From an uncultured Psychrobacter sp. (GTDB lineage Bacteria > Pseudomonadota > Gammaproteobacteria > Pseudomonadales > Moraxellaceae): a stretch of DNA of 64,000 bases. Below, in pieces: positions 28,984 through 37,520 of the stretch. The stretch covers positions 10,599 to 74,598 of the forward strand of contig CANMUI010000011.1 of the NCBI GenBank assembly GCA_947501045.1. The letters are read 5' to 3'. A model generated the notes under the pieces. The model searched no databases. It was not told where the DNA came from and saw only the letters and a list, made by a program, of their open reading frames with translations. Within the stretch, counting starts at the first letter, position 1, and each line of letters begins with the position of its first letter. The translations under genes were made by a program, and so were the position numbers.

Positions 28984-29985
28984 ATGCAGGCAACTATGCA
29001 GATTTTCCTCGCTCGAAACAATGTACAGGCTGGTCCCTATAATCTGGATCAGCTCAATATTATGCTTACCTCCGGTGAGGTAGTGTTAGATGATTTGATG
29101 TGGCATGAGGGTTTAGAAAAGTGGCATCGTGTTGGGGATTTGACAGGTAACCAATATGCGTATCGTCCCAGCCCAACCGTGACAGCTACCGATGCAGTCG
29201 TTAATGATTCAATTATCAATAATGTTACTATTTTTCCAGAAGATACTGGTTCTAGTAAAAAAGATAATAAGAATATCTCTATTGACAGGTTGTACGGTAA
29301 ACCTGAGCGCAAAAAGGTCAACACTAGCAAAAGTGGTGGTATGACGGGCAATCGTCAGCATACTCCATCTAATGATTTATCTTTAAACAAGTCACGTAGC
29401 ACCAAATCAGTTGCTAGTACAGACAAAGTACTTGGCGATGTGGTACTGGCGCCTATTATGTCGCGGATATTAGCAACAGTGCTCAATGGTTTATTGTATC
29501 TACTGGCTATTTTCCCTTTGGTATTAGCGCTGACCAATATGGACATCGATTATAGTCAGTTTCAAAATATTCAAAATATGGACGCTGCCTATCAATATTC
29601 GATGAGTTTGATGGAAAGCCTTCCTGACAGCACGCTAATGATGTCGCAGGTGATGATATTTGGCTTATTTATATTACAATTGGCCTTTATTACTTTGCGC
29701 GGACAATCACTTGGTAAACTAATCATTGGTATTCGAGTGGTAGATCAAACTACGCATCGTTTGCCCTCATTTACCAAGCTTATCGGCATGCGTACCTTAC
29801 TACTATTTATTGTTTATAATTTACTGTTCTCTTTTACTAGCTTTTTGGGTTTTATAGTGGTTGCGGCTCACTATTATATGGCCTCCAAAAGTCCTGAGAA
29901 TATCGGCTGGCATGATAAGTTAGCTAAAACCTTAGTAGTAAAAGCCGATAGTAAACAGCTGATTAAACCAGCAAAAATTAAATAG
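28984..29985 (+). CDS. GYF_2 and RDD domain membrane protein
   Basis: 333 residues. Residues about 5-60 form a GYF_2/DUF4339 domain, with FLARNNVQAGPYNLDQLNIM and WHEGLEKWHRVGDL as the characteristic pieces. A polar linker rich in Ser/Lys/Asn follows to about 145. The C-terminal RDD domain has LAPIMSRILATVLNGLLYLL, the second helix near MMSQVMIFGLFILQLAFI, and GQSLGKLIIGIRVVD with the conserved Gly-Lys, then a terminal helix pair. This architecture, a cytosolic protein-binding GYF_2 plus a membrane RDD, is common but uncharacterised. A second ATG four codons in is equally possible as the start. It follows ppsA at 169 bases. TATAAT hexamers at 28836-28841 and 28845-28850 suggest its own promoter. 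Confidence 0.85.
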   Translation: MQATMQIFLARNNVQAGPYNLDQLNIMLTSGEVVLDDLMWHEGLEKWHRVGDLTGNQYAYRPSPTVTATDAVVNDSIINNVTIFPEDTGSSKKDNKNISIDRLYGKPERKKVNTSKSGGMTGNRQHTPSNDLSLNKSRSTKSVASTDKVLGDVVLAPIMSRILATVLNGLLYLLAIFPLVLALTNMDIDYSQFQNIQNMDAAYQYSMSLMESLPDSTLMMSQVMIFGLFILQLAFITLRGQSLGKLIIGIRVVDQTTHRLPSFTKLIGMRTLLLFIVYNLLFSFTSFLGFIVVAAHYYMASKSPENIGWHDKLAKTLVVKADSKQLIKPAKIK

Positions 29986-30050
29986 TTGGCTAAGCTGACT
30001 ACAACGCAGTATAGAATTACTTGATAGATAAATCCTTACAAACTTACTCT

Positions 30051-30078
30051 AAAAGTAGCGCTTAGGCGCTACTTTTTT
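30051..30078 (+). terminator. Intrinsic terminator after the RDD gene
   Basis: AAAAGTAGCGC (30051-30061) and GCGCTACTTTT (30066-30076) form a perfect 11-bp stem with the tetraloop TTAG, and the T-run continues. It ends the RDD-protein transcript 66 bases past its stop. Confidence 0.9.
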
Positions 30079-30135
30079 ATTGCTAGCAATAAAAAACTGT
30101 CTTTGATTTCTTCATAAATACTTGTTTATAAGTCT

Positions 30136-30164
30136 TTGTGTTCATAGCTAGTAACTGTTATAAT
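30136..30164 (+). promoter_or_regulatory. Promoter of the rpsF-rpsR-rplI operon
   Basis: TTGTGT (30136-30141), a 17-bp spacer and TATAAT (30159-30164), with an upstream TG one base before the -10 (an extended -10). The predicted start near 30171 leaves a leader of about 118 bases before rpsF. Confidence 0.75.
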
Positions 30165-30180
30165 ACGGCGCTTTATATCC

Positions 30181-30227
30181 TAAGCCCCTTGATGATAGTT
30201 TTATCATTTATCAAAAGGATAGGCTTA
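30181..30227 (+). promoter_or_regulatory. Putative structured leader of rpsF, S6:S18-type candidate
   Basis: TAAGCC (30181-30186) pairs with GGCTTA (30222-30227), and CC plus TTGAT (30187-30193) pairs with ATCAA and GG (30210-30218) with a small AA bulge. A competing inner hairpin, ATGATA/TATCAT (30192-30197 with 30202-30207), is also possible. Leaders of rpsF in several bacteria bind the S6:S18 complex for feedback control. Whether this is that motif is not shown, since I cannot confirm its conserved loop residues. Confidence 0.5.
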
Positions 30228-30288
30228 CCTTATAAATCTCCTTGCTATTGACATAGGGTTAATAGCTACTAATCCGTAAGGAGTCCAA

Positions 30289-30693
30289 ATGCGACATTAC
30301 GAAGTGGTGTTAATTGTACACCCAGACCAAAGCGACCAAGTGGTTGGCATGGTTGAACGCTATATCAAGTTAGTTCAAGACAATGGCGGTGTTATCCATC
30401 GTTTAGAAGATTGGGGCCGTCGTCAATTGGCTTATCCAATCAATAAGATTCACAAAGCTCATTACGTTCTTTTCAATATTGAAACTGACGGTGAAACTTT
30501 AGCTGAGCTAGAAGAATTATTCCGTTATAACGACGCGATCATTCGTAGTCTAGTTATGCGCCGTGACGAAGCTGTCACTGAAGAGTCGCAGTTAGCCAAG
30601 AATGCCGATGAAAAACGCGCACGCAAAGCAACTACTCGTCGTCCAGACAGTCGTGAAAACGATAATGACGACAACGACAACAGTGAAGACTAA
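30289..30693 (+). CDS. rpsF: 30S ribosomal protein S6
   Basis: 134 residues. The S6 signature begins at the N-terminus ([19 protein letters not shown], then [19 protein letters not shown]), the segment that packs against S18 on the 30S platform. The last 35 residues are charged and turn acidic (DENDNDD-like), as seen in several gammaproteobacteria where the tail is modified by glutamylation in E. coli; here the tail is Asp/Asn-rich rather than Glu-rich, so that modification should not be assumed. TAAGGAG lies at good spacing. It is the first gene of the operon; the next ATG is 17 bases downstream of its stop. Confidence 0.98.
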   Translation: MRHYEVVLIVHPDQSDQVVGMVERYIKLVQDNGGVIHRLEDWGRRQLAYPINKIHKAHYVLFNIETDGETLAELEELFRYNDAIIRSLVMRRDEAVTEESQLAKNADEKRARKATTRRPDSRENDNDDNDNSED

Positions 30694-30709
30694 TTAAAGG
30701 AGAATACTC

Positions 30710-30940
30710 ATGGCACGTTTCTATCGCCGTCGCAAATTCTGCCGTTTCACTGCTGAAGGCATCACTCACATCGATTATAAAGATGTTGAATTGCTAAAAC
30801 AGTATATCAGTGATAATGGTAAAATCGTACCAAGCCGCATTACCGGTACTTCTACTAAATATCAGCGTCAGCTAGCTACTGCTATCAAGCAGGCTCGTTA
30901 TCTTTCGCTACTTCCGTATACCGACAACCATCAGGGTTAA
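30710..30940 (+). CDS. rpsR: 30S ribosomal protein S18
   Basis: 76 residues, the normal size. It begins [13 protein letters not shown] and has the family core around [25 protein letters not shown], ending with the basic [11 protein letters not shown] helix that contacts S6 and 16S rRNA. AAAGGAG lies 7 bases before the ATG. E. coli has priB between rpsF and rpsR, but here the two are adjacent with no room for another gene. That agrees with what I recall of Pseudomonadales. It is co-transcribed with rpsF and rplI, all behind the promoter at 30136-30164. Confidence 0.98.
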   Translation: MARFYRRRKFCRFTAEGITHIDYKDVELLKQYISDNGKIVPSRITGTSTKYQRQLATAIKQARYLSLLPYTDNHQG

Positions 30941-30960
30941 CCGTTAACTAGGAGTGACTC

Positions 30961-31473
30961 ATGCAAATTATTTTGTTACAGCGTATCGTCAACCTCGGTA
31001 AACTCGGTGAAACTGTCGATGTAAAACCAGGTTACGGACGTAACTTTCTTATCCCGCAAGGTAAAGCATTACCTGCGACCAAAGCTAATATTGAAAAGTT
31101 TGAAGCTCGCCGTGCTGAGCTTGAAGCTGAAGAAGCAAAAGAAGTCGCTACAGCTCAAGAGCGTGCTGATGCGTTAACTGATGTTAATGTCATCATGCGC
31201 GCTAAATCTGGTGACGAAGGTAAACTATTTGGCTCTATCGGTACTCGTGATATCGCTGAAGCCTTAACCAATTCTGGTTTAGAAGTTGACCGCTCTGAAG
31301 TTAAACTTCCAGAAGGCACTCTTCGCCAGATCGGTGAATACAGTGTTGATATTCAGCTTCATCATGACGTTACTGCCACTATTCAGGTGACTATTTTGTC
31401 AGAAGATGGTGATGACGAAGATCAAGATACCGAAGAAGCAACTGATGATAACGAAGAGACTACTGAAGAATAA
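30961..31473 (+). CDS. rplI: 50S ribosomal protein L9
   Basis: 170 residues. The N-terminal domain starts [21 protein letters not shown] and continues through [20 protein letters not shown], the L9 signature. The long connecting helix and the C-terminal domain ([32 protein letters not shown]) follow. E. coli L9 has 149 residues; the extra ~21 are an acidic tail of Asp and Glu at the end, of unknown use. AGGAG lies before the ATG. A good terminator follows at 31501. dnaB, often the neighbour in related genera, is not present here. Confidence 0.98.
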   Translation: MQIILLQRIVNLGKLGETVDVKPGYGRNFLIPQGKALPATKANIEKFEARRAELEAEEAKEVATAQERADALTDVNVIMRAKSGDEGKLFGSIGTRDIAEALTNSGLEVDRSEVKLPEGTLRQIGEYSVDIQLHHDVTATIQVTILSEDGDDEDQDTEEATDDNEETTEE

Positions 31474-31500
31474 TTTTCAGTCGATCTAGTTTACATCTAC

Positions 31501-31537
31501 AAAAGCCAGTGACTTTAAGTTACTGGCTTTTTTTATG
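31501..31537 (+). terminator. Intrinsic terminator of the ribosomal operon
   Basis: AAAAGCCAGT and ACTGGCTTTT form a 10-bp stem around a short loop and are followed by a run of T. It lies 28 bases after the rplI stop. Confidence 0.9.
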
Positions 31538-31645
31538 TTATGCAGCGTTTAAAATGTTATATTTTATAATAAGTTACGTTTCTTAGATGGTTGTAGAATA
31601 GTGCTATTGGCTTAACGAAAAATACAGTACGGCCAGAATAATCTC

Positions 31646-32935
31646 TTGCAACCTTGGAGAATTGATATGACATTTTACTCAGCTCCCAACTATTCCAAAC
31701 ATTTGCATGATTGGCTCAAGCGTGGCAGAGAGTGGCACATTGAATATGACGACTATCTATCCAATCACCTTACCCATAACTGGATCGTGTTAGATGCCGC
31801 TGGCGCAGATGACGAGAAAATACAGTGGTGGCAAGAGGTTTATACCAGCAATCACTCTCTTAGCCCTGCAGAACCGCAAAAAATGTTAGCAGCGCCACGT
31901 AGCATCTTGATAGATTATACAAAGATAACAGATGCTAATTGGCTAAATAATCTGCAATCTATTCGGATTGCTTTTGGCTTGTATCGTGATTTTTTCGATA
32001 AAAAAATAGCTGATATGGGTTTGAGCGCCTGCCTTAAGCGCTACTACCCTGCTCTATCAGAAGGGATGGCAGGAGCCGCATTTCATCCTGTGATTCATAC
32101 TGGCTGGGCCGTTGATGTCGACTCTGAAGATATGGCAAGCGAGGGCTTAGCCTATATGGCGACTGCGTTTCAGCCTCTAGCTACTGGTCCAAATCATAGC
32201 AAATATCAGCTATGGTCTTTTGATGCACCAAGCATTATTGAAGCATTCAAGCAGATTTTTACCAACAACGGCATAGCAGAGCTGGCCAAAAAAGCCCATT
32301 TGTTAAGCAAAACAGAGGACTATACCGATCTTAATAAAGGCGGTTTTCAGCAGCGTCTTATTACTTTTAATAATCCTGAGCATCCGATGGCGCAATTTCT
32401 CAATGACAATGTGGTGCTAAAACTACCTGCTATTGGCAGCGATTTAATGTCATCAATAGAAACATTGACTGTTATCGCTGCAACGGCTTTGTACAGTAGC
32501 GATAATGAGTTTTTTATAGTGCATGGATTAACCAGTCTACATGGGGTGCTATGTGTGCTGCCGCACCTTGGTGAAGCAGCACAGCGCGATGCCCTAGCTT
32601 ATTGGTTTCGAGCGCTAGTGGCGACTATTATTGTGCAAGGCAGTCCTAGCGTAGAAAAGACTGTTAGCCTACTTGAAAAATGGCTTGTTGATAAAGAAAA
32701 GGCTGGTGAATATCAGCTTACTGATGAGCAAAAAGCGTGGTGGATGAAAACTCTGCAGTCGACCACAGATAGCTATGATGAGCATGTACCGAAGACCGTT
32801 TATGTTCTAAAGCGCTGGGCTGAATGGCAAGCTTTTTCAAGCGCTGCACATGACATCTATGTTAAAGTAGCTCGCAACATAGCTATGCCTAATGCCAGTG
32901 GTAGGCTTGAAGATAATCTATGGTTTAATCGATGA
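31646..32935 (+). CDS. Questin-oxidase-like protein
   Basis: 429 residues, cytoplasmic by composition (no signal peptide, no membrane helix). It matches the layout of the Questin_oxidase (PF14027) family as I remember it. An N-terminal GREWHIEYDDYLSNHLTHNW precedes an AGADDEKIQWWQEVYTSN helix; GMAGAAFHPVIHTGWAVDV carries the usual His-rich centre, followed by EGLAYMATAF; and a late FFIVHGLTSLHGVLC segment gives the second His-containing helix. In fungi a member oxidises questin by Baeyer-Villiger chemistry. Bacterial members are uncharacterised, so the substrate here is unknown. There is no recognisable secondary-metabolite cluster nearby; it stands alone between rplI and ssrA. No clear RBS beyond TTGGAGAA at about 31656-31664 was noted. 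Confidence 0.7.
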   Translation: MQPWRIDMTFYSAPNYSKHLHDWLKRGREWHIEYDDYLSNHLTHNWIVLDAAGADDEKIQWWQEVYTSNHSLSPAEPQKMLAAPRSILIDYTKITDANWLNNLQSIRIAFGLYRDFFDKKIADMGLSACLKRYYPALSEGMAGAAFHPVIHTGWAVDVDSEDMASEGLAYMATAFQPLATGPNHSKYQLWSFDAPSIIEAFKQIFTNNGIAELAKKAHLLSKTEDYTDLNKGGFQQRLITFNNPEHPMAQFLNDNVVLKLPAIGSDLMSSIETLTVIAATALYSSDNEFFIVHGLTSLHGVLCVLPHLGEAAQRDALAYWFRALVATIIVQGSPSVEKTVSLLEKWLVDKEKAGEYQLTDEQKAWWMKTLQSTTDSYDEHVPKTVYVLKRWAEWQAFSSAAHDIYVKVARNIAMPNASGRLEDNLWFNR

Positions 32936-33004
32936 TTATCACAAAATGTCTTAAAATAACTTTAGAGCAACTATAGAAAGTGGCTTAAAAAAATAAAACA
33001 CCCA

Positions 33005-33041
33005 TAAAAAAATCCGACCACATTACGTGATCGGATTTTTA
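33005..33041 (-). terminator. Intrinsic terminator of ssrA
   Basis: Read on the minus strand, AAAATCCGA(T)CAC and GTG(G)TCGGATTTT pair around a short loop and are followed by a T-run (33006-33012 read as A on the plus strand). It lies just past the 3' end of the tmRNA. Confidence 0.9.
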
Positions 33042-33046
33042 GTATT

Positions 33047-33405
33047 TGGTGGAGATGGCGGGAGTTGAACCCGCGTCCGCCAGCATTACGCTCATGACTC
33101 TACATGTTTAGATTCTGTCTTTAGTTTTAGTCCGCACCGATCCGACAGGCAGGATGGATTGGACGATTCTCTACTTTTGAACCCAAGCGATTGAGACAAT
33201 CCCTTATGGCGAACCTATATGCGTACGCTTCGACTTAGTTAACCAACTATAGGCAATCAGCAACTAAGTAAGCAGGGTTTAAGCTGCTAGAGCGTAAGTT
33301 TCGTCGTTTGCGACTATAACAATATATGTTTGATTTACGAGAGGACATACACTCTCGACATGCATCATTGAGTTTCATCACCAGCGTCGAAGCCAGAACA
33401 TCCCC
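33047..33405 (-). ncRNA. ssrA: tmRNA
   Basis: One-piece tmRNA of about 359 nt that rescues stalled ribosomes with SmpB. The 5' end reads GGGGATGTTCTGGCTTCGAC from 33405 and the 3' end reads GTTCAACTCCCGCC followed by ATCTCCACCA at 33047; these two ends pair as the tRNA-like acceptor. The tag frame at 33279-33311 encodes ANDETYALAA and a stop TAA (resume codon GCA at 33309-33311). E. coli has ANDENYALAA, so one residue differs (Thr for Asn). The exact 5' end depends on RNase P processing and is inferred from alignment by eye. Confidence 0.97.
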
Positions 33406-33418
33406 AATAAGACTGCGT

Positions 33419-33447
33419 ATTATACAACAAGCAAACTATTTAAGCAA
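33419..33447 (-). promoter_or_regulatory. ssrA: Promoter of ssrA
   Basis: Read on the minus strand: TTGCTT (33442-33447), a 17-bp spacer and TATAAT (33419-33424). Initiation is expected a few bases upstream of the mature 5' end at 33405, as in other pre-tmRNAs. Confidence 0.65.
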
Positions 33448-33580
33448 CTACAACCGTATTACATTATAGCAAACACAGATAGTTTAGAAAATTATACTTA
33501 TTATTTAATGCTCATTACTATATAGGGCTACCTGCCAGCTTTTCAAGTATTACTTCTCAGTTCTACCCGATCGCCCATAA

Positions 33581-34252
33581 CTATTTTAGTACTTTGTTCA
33601 ACCACTGACCAATATTTTTGATCTGCGGCATACAAACTTGATGCGCCATCGGATAGCTATGGTATTCAACGTTGTAGCCTTTATTTTTTAAAAACTGCTG
33701 AGCTTGCTCACCCAAAACTACTGGAACGACAGGATCATGAGTACCATGCTCAATTAATACCGGTATATCCTTATTAGCGCTGTGGTAATGAATATCGTCA
33801 TTGGTTGCAAAATAAGTGGATAACGCCATTAGACCTGCTAAACGTTGCTCGTAGCCTAGAGCAACATGATAAGCCACTGCTCCGCCTTGTGAGAATCCAG
33901 CTATGACTATATGTTCAGGTTTCACGCCGCGCTCTATCTCACGAGTGATCAGATCACGAATTTGCTGGGAGGATTGCTCAATCTGCGCAGTATCTACTTT
34001 ACGCTCAAGACTCATCTCCAAAATATCATACCACGCTGGCATAACCATGCCGCCATTGATAGTCACGGGACGGTTTGGGGCGTGGGGAAAAATAAAACGT
34101 ACACCCATACTATCACTCAAACCAAGCTGCGGTACTACTGGTTCAAAATCATGACCGCTAGCGCCTAGACCATGCAACCATATCACAGCGCGATCGATCT
34201 GTTTTTGTTCTGGGTTGTGCTCAACAATGACGGCGTCTAGATATTGACTCAT
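33581..34252 (-). CDS. Carboxylesterase/phospholipase, alpha/beta hydrolase
   Basis: 223 residues. The family core is of the bacterial carboxylesterase/acyl-protein-thioesterase type. It has an oxyanion stretch IWLHGLGASGHDF (residues about 24-36), a nucleophile elbow GFSQGG with Ser121, and the acid and base in LIEHGTHDPVVPV and MAHQVC near the end. No signal peptide is present. It hydrolyses carboxylic ester bonds with broad specificity, so no physiological substrate can be named. AAGGAAA precedes the ATG. It is divergent from the creB gene at 34465 with about 210 bases between. Confidence 0.9.
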   Translation of the reverse strand: MSQYLDAVIVEHNPEQKQIDRAVIWLHGLGASGHDFEPVVPQLGLSDSMGVRFIFPHAPNRPVTINGGMVMPAWYDILEMSLERKVDTAQIEQSSQQIRDLITREIERGVKPEHIVIAGFSQGGAVAYHVALGYEQRLAGLMALSTYFATNDDIHYHSANKDIPVLIEHGTHDPVVPVVLGEQAQQFLKNKGYNVEYHSYPMAHQVCMPQIKNIGQWLNKVLK

Positions 34253-34464
34253 GTTATTTTCCTTATATTTTTTGATCGTTATCTTAAAATTGTGGCGCTT
34301 AGTATACTATAGCTGCCTAAAATCTTATATCTAGAACTACATAGCGATTATTCATTAATTTTTCACAACCTTTGATGACAGATAGCACAACTTAACCAGA
34401 CTTTCATGCTAGGATAATTCTATAAAAATTATTCCATGCTATTTTGAAAGATAATATAAAACCT

Positions 34465-35238
34465 ATGACTCATATTTTATTAGTAGAAGATGATCCTGCG
34501 ATTGCTATGTCGCTCAAAATGACAGCTAAGCGCGAAGGTTGGCACATGACTTGGCTGGACAACGCCAATAGTGTACTCCCTATGCTGCGTAGTAATAAAA
34601 ATGACCAACCATTAAACCTTTCCGCTATCATTTTAGATGTGGGATTGCCGGACGGTGATGGTTTGAGCTTGTGTCAACAAATTCGGCATAGCACTGATAT
34701 TGGATCGCTAAAAGATATCCCTATCGTGTTTTTGACTGCCCGTAGTGAGGAGGTAGATCGTATTTTAGGACTTGAGATGGGCGGCGATGACTACTGCGCC
34801 AAGCCTTTTAGTCCTCGCGAGCTAGTCGCTCGTTTAAAAGCAATATGGCGGCGCGAACAGCTGTTTCATGAGCAGTCTAATCATCATGATTCAGCAAAAA
34901 GCTTTGATGAGACAGTATCAGCTCAGGTTCTAACTTTTGAATGTCAATCAGGCAGCTGGCACTACCAACCACTAAATTATTCATTAAGCTGGCAAGATCA
35001 AAAGCTTGATTTGAGTAATACCGAACGTAAAATTCTGCTTGCTTTATTAAAAGCGCCCAATCAAGTCTTTAGCCGCGAACAACTACTAAATGCCGTCAGC
35101 GACTATCCCGATCACCGCTTGGCACGCACAATAGACAGCCATGTCAAATCCATTCGCAAGCATCTAGCGACAGTCGATTCTAGTATTGACGTGATTCATA
35201 CGCATCGCGGTCTTGGATATGCGCTATGTCCGGCTTAG
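34465..35238 (+). CDS. creB: Response regulator, CreB type
   Basis: 257 residues from the ATG at 34465, which begins MTHILLVEDD; a TTG at 34444 would add seven unlikely residues. The receiver domain has the acidic pair Asp9/Asp10, the phospho-accepting Asp58 in LDVGLPDGDG, Thr91 and Lys113. A winged-helix OmpR/PhoB effector follows a longer linker with a Phe-Asp-Glu stretch. Its immediate neighbour encodes a CreC-like sensor, which supports the CreB name. In E. coli CreBC responds to carbon metabolism and beta-lactam-related envelope signals; the local regulon is unknown. The name rests on the pair, not on CreB motifs alone. Confidence 0.85.
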   Translation: MTHILLVEDDPAIAMSLKMTAKREGWHMTWLDNANSVLPMLRSNKNDQPLNLSAIILDVGLPDGDGLSLCQQIRHSTDIGSLKDIPIVFLTARSEEVDRILGLEMGGDDYCAKPFSPRELVARLKAIWRREQLFHEQSNHHDSAKSFDETVSAQVLTFECQSGSWHYQPLNYSLSWQDQKLDLSNTERKILLALLKAPNQVFSREQLLNAVSDYPDHRLARTIDSHVKSIRKHLATVDSSIDVIHTHRGLGYALCPA

Positions 35239-35295
35239 TGCTCAACTTAAATTTTGAGCGCTATTCATTCAAACTCGCTCTATTTAGAATGATAA

Positions 35296-37089
35296 ATGAC
35301 ATCTTCTAACTCCAATAATAGCTCTGATAGTCATCCTCACAACTTGGCTATTAACCCTACTAAAAAAGCTAGTAGTAGCGACAAATATGGCCAAAAAAAC
35401 TGGTATGCTAAATTGCATCCCATCGGTGTCGCTGACCTGCAAAATAATGCGCCTAAACGTACGCTTAATCTAAGTATCTTTTTTAGAATCTGGCTGGCTG
35501 TGGCTTTGGTACTCATTGTCTGTGGTCTGGCGGCATTTACACAGCTATTTGGTTATGTCAAACCGACCGTACAGCAGGTTATTGAAGACACCTTATTAGA
35601 TACTAGCAAGCTACTGGCAGTGAGTCTACAGCTGCCATTACAGTCAGGACAATTGTATGAAGAAACTTATCAGCGCCAGCTTGACAGCGCGTTTATTGGT
35701 ATGCCTGCACTGACTAACCCTTCATCAAAAAGCAATAGCATAGAGCCTCAATATCGCATAAAAACTTACAGTAGCTTTCGAGTATACGTGACAGACCGAC
35801 TTGGTATCGTTGTTTACGATTCACTCCCTACTTCTAACAATGCTGAAGGTAAAGATTATAGCAGCTGGAACGATGTTTACTTGACCTTGAAAGGACAGTA
35901 TGGCGCGCGTAGCACTGTAAACAGCGATAACCAGCATAGCAATTCTATAAGTAGTGACTCTCTAAGTAGCAACCCTATTATGTATGTCGCTCAGCCTATA
36001 AACGATGAAACGGGTACCCTTATAGGTGTTGTCAGTGTCGGTAAACCAGTCGCTAGCGTCCTACCCTACCTAAATGATACGCGCAATCGAATGCTGATCA
36101 CAGCTCTGCTCATGACTCTTGCTGCTCTTATATTAGCTGGCCTTGTAGCATGGTGGCTCAAACAAAGTATTAGCCTCGTCACTCAATATACTAAAGCGCT
36201 AGCAGAAGATACTAAAAAACCTTACTTCTACTTAGGTCATGAATTAAATAGCTTAACTGACACGATCGAAACTATGAAGCACCGCTTGGAAAATAAAGCA
36301 TATGTCAGTGATTACGTGCACACCTTGACTCATGAGCTTAAAAGTCCGTTAACCGCGATTCGTGCTAGCAGTGAGCTGTTAGAAGATGACAAGCATCATA
36401 ATGGACTTGATAATGATGGTTTCGACAATGATAGCCTCGATGAAGAGGATCGGCGTATGCTTATTCAAACCATTGGCGAGCAAAGCATTAAAATACAACA
36501 GCTCATCGATCGATTACTACTACTAGCTAAAGTTGAGCAGCCTACTTTTAAATTAAACTGTCAGGTAATCAGTCTATTACCTATGCTAAAAAGCTTAGCG
36601 CAAGATAACAACTCTAAATTACAGCAGCAGCATCTGCCACCTATTGAATTTTATATCGATGAGCAGCCACTAGCAGACGTATCTAGCGCTGTCATTGAAC
36701 AGCTCTGCGTTTACGCTGATAAGTTTTGGTTAGTACAGGCGCTGCAAAATATACTGGATAATGCTATTTATTTTGCTGAAAATGCAATCGTTATTTATAT
36801 TCATAGTACTGAACAAAGCGTGACGGTTAGTACCTTTAACGATGGTAAATTATTACCTGATTACGCCATTACTAAAGTTTTTGATCGCTATTTTAGCTTA
36901 TCTCATCAGCATTATAGGCCTAACATTACGCCAAAAAAGGGCACGGGGCTGGGTTTAACCTTAGTCAAACAAGTCATAGAGCATCACGGTGGCAGCGTGA
37001 GCTTAAAGAACATTACAGCCGTTACTAACGATCAGCAGCTCACTGGCGTACAAGTAAGCCTCACCCTGCCTTTGACGAAAATTCATTAA
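35296..37089 (+). CDS. creC: Sensor histidine kinase, CreC type
   Basis: 597 residues. A cytoplasmic extension of about 60 residues precedes the first membrane helix (FFRIWLAVALVLIVCGLAAF). The periplasmic sensing part has YRIKTYSSFRVYVTDRLGIVV, SSWNDVYLTLKGQYGARST, PIMYVAQPI and GVVSVGKP, closely matching E. coli CreC. A second helix (ALLMTLAALILAGLVAWWL), a HAMP-like stretch, and the H-box YVHTLTHELKSPLTA with phospho-acceptor His346 follow. The ATPase end has NILDNA and GTGLGLTLV. An Asp/Asn-rich insert near residues 367-382 lies in the dimerisation segment. It partners the response regulator encoded 57 bases upstream. Confidence 0.92.
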   Translation: MTSSNSNNSSDSHPHNLAINPTKKASSSDKYGQKNWYAKLHPIGVADLQNNAPKRTLNLSIFFRIWLAVALVLIVCGLAAFTQLFGYVKPTVQQVIEDTLLDTSKLLAVSLQLPLQSGQLYEETYQRQLDSAFIGMPALTNPSSKSNSIEPQYRIKTYSSFRVYVTDRLGIVVYDSLPTSNNAEGKDYSSWNDVYLTLKGQYGARSTVNSDNQHSNSISSDSLSSNPIMYVAQPINDETGTLIGVVSVGKPVASVLPYLNDTRNRMLITALLMTLAALILAGLVAWWLKQSISLVTQYTKALAEDTKKPYFYLGHELNSLTDTIETMKHRLENKAYVSDYVHTLTHELKSPLTAIRASSELLEDDKHHNGLDNDGFDNDSLDEEDRRMLIQTIGEQSIKIQQLIDRLLLLAKVEQPTFKLNCQVISLLPMLKSLAQDNNSKLQQQHLPPIEFYIDEQPLADVSSAVIEQLCVYADKFWLVQALQNILDNAIYFAENAIVIYIHSTEQSVTVSTFNDGKLLPDYAITKVFDRYFSLSHQHYRPNITPKKGTGLGLTLVKQVIEHHGGSVSLKNITAVTNDQQLTGVQVSLTLPLTKIH

Positions 37090-37209
37090 ATTTCCATTGC
37101 TCTTACACATGTTTTATATCGCTTTGTTTTACAATAGTTTTGCTTGAAAAATAATTTCGTTTAGAGTCATTATCAAAACAGCAATCATTAGAGCAAAGGA
37201 TATAGCTTT

Positions 37210-37422
37210 ATGAAAAGCACTTTTACTGAAAATAAACTTATCGACAGCTTTGCTAAACAGTTACTAGGACATAGTCGCCACGATTGTACTCAACTCTTAG
37301 CAGACTCAGGCGTTAACAGCATCAGCTTTGCGCATTGGTTAGCTATTCCAAACCAGCAATTGTTATTAGTATTCAGACATCAACAATGTGTGGCTATCGA
37401 TTACTATAAGATTGCCGCTTAG
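37210..37422 (+). CDS. Small uncharacterised protein
   Basis: 70 residues, start preceded by AAAGGA with spacing near 12. It has no signal peptide or membrane helix. It contains two Cys residues (in HDCTQ and QQCVA) and ends IDYYKIAA. I do not recognise a family. It lies 120 bases after creC on the same strand, and a terminator that mainly serves aroC follows. It may belong to the CreBC unit or be independent. Codon use looks ordinary. The chance that it is a real gene is good because of the ribosome binding site and its clean start and stop. Confidence 0.6.
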   Translation: MKSTFTENKLIDSFAKQLLGHSRHDCTQLLADSGVNSISFAHWLAIPNQQLLLVFRHQQCVAIDYYKIAA

Positions 37423-37442
37423 AGCTGATTTATAACTAGCCA

Positions 37443-37493
37443 CAAAAAAGCCCTTTGTATTTTTTATGCAAACCAGACATAAATACAAAGGGC
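37443..37493 (-). terminator. Terminator of aroC with long loop
   Basis: Read on the minus strand, GCCCTTTGTATTT and AAATACAAAGGGC form a perfect 13-bp stem around an 18-nt loop and are followed by TTTTTTG. It lies about 30 bases past the aroC stop and could act weakly on the plus strand too. Confidence 0.8.
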
Positions 37494-37520
37494 ACATTAT
37501 TTTGTTATAGCGATAAGCTG

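Noticed and set aside
34261..34464. CreB binding site (TTCAC-6-TTCAC) upstream of creB
   Set aside because: Only one TTCAC was found; the second half is absent, so autoregulation through that site is not supported.
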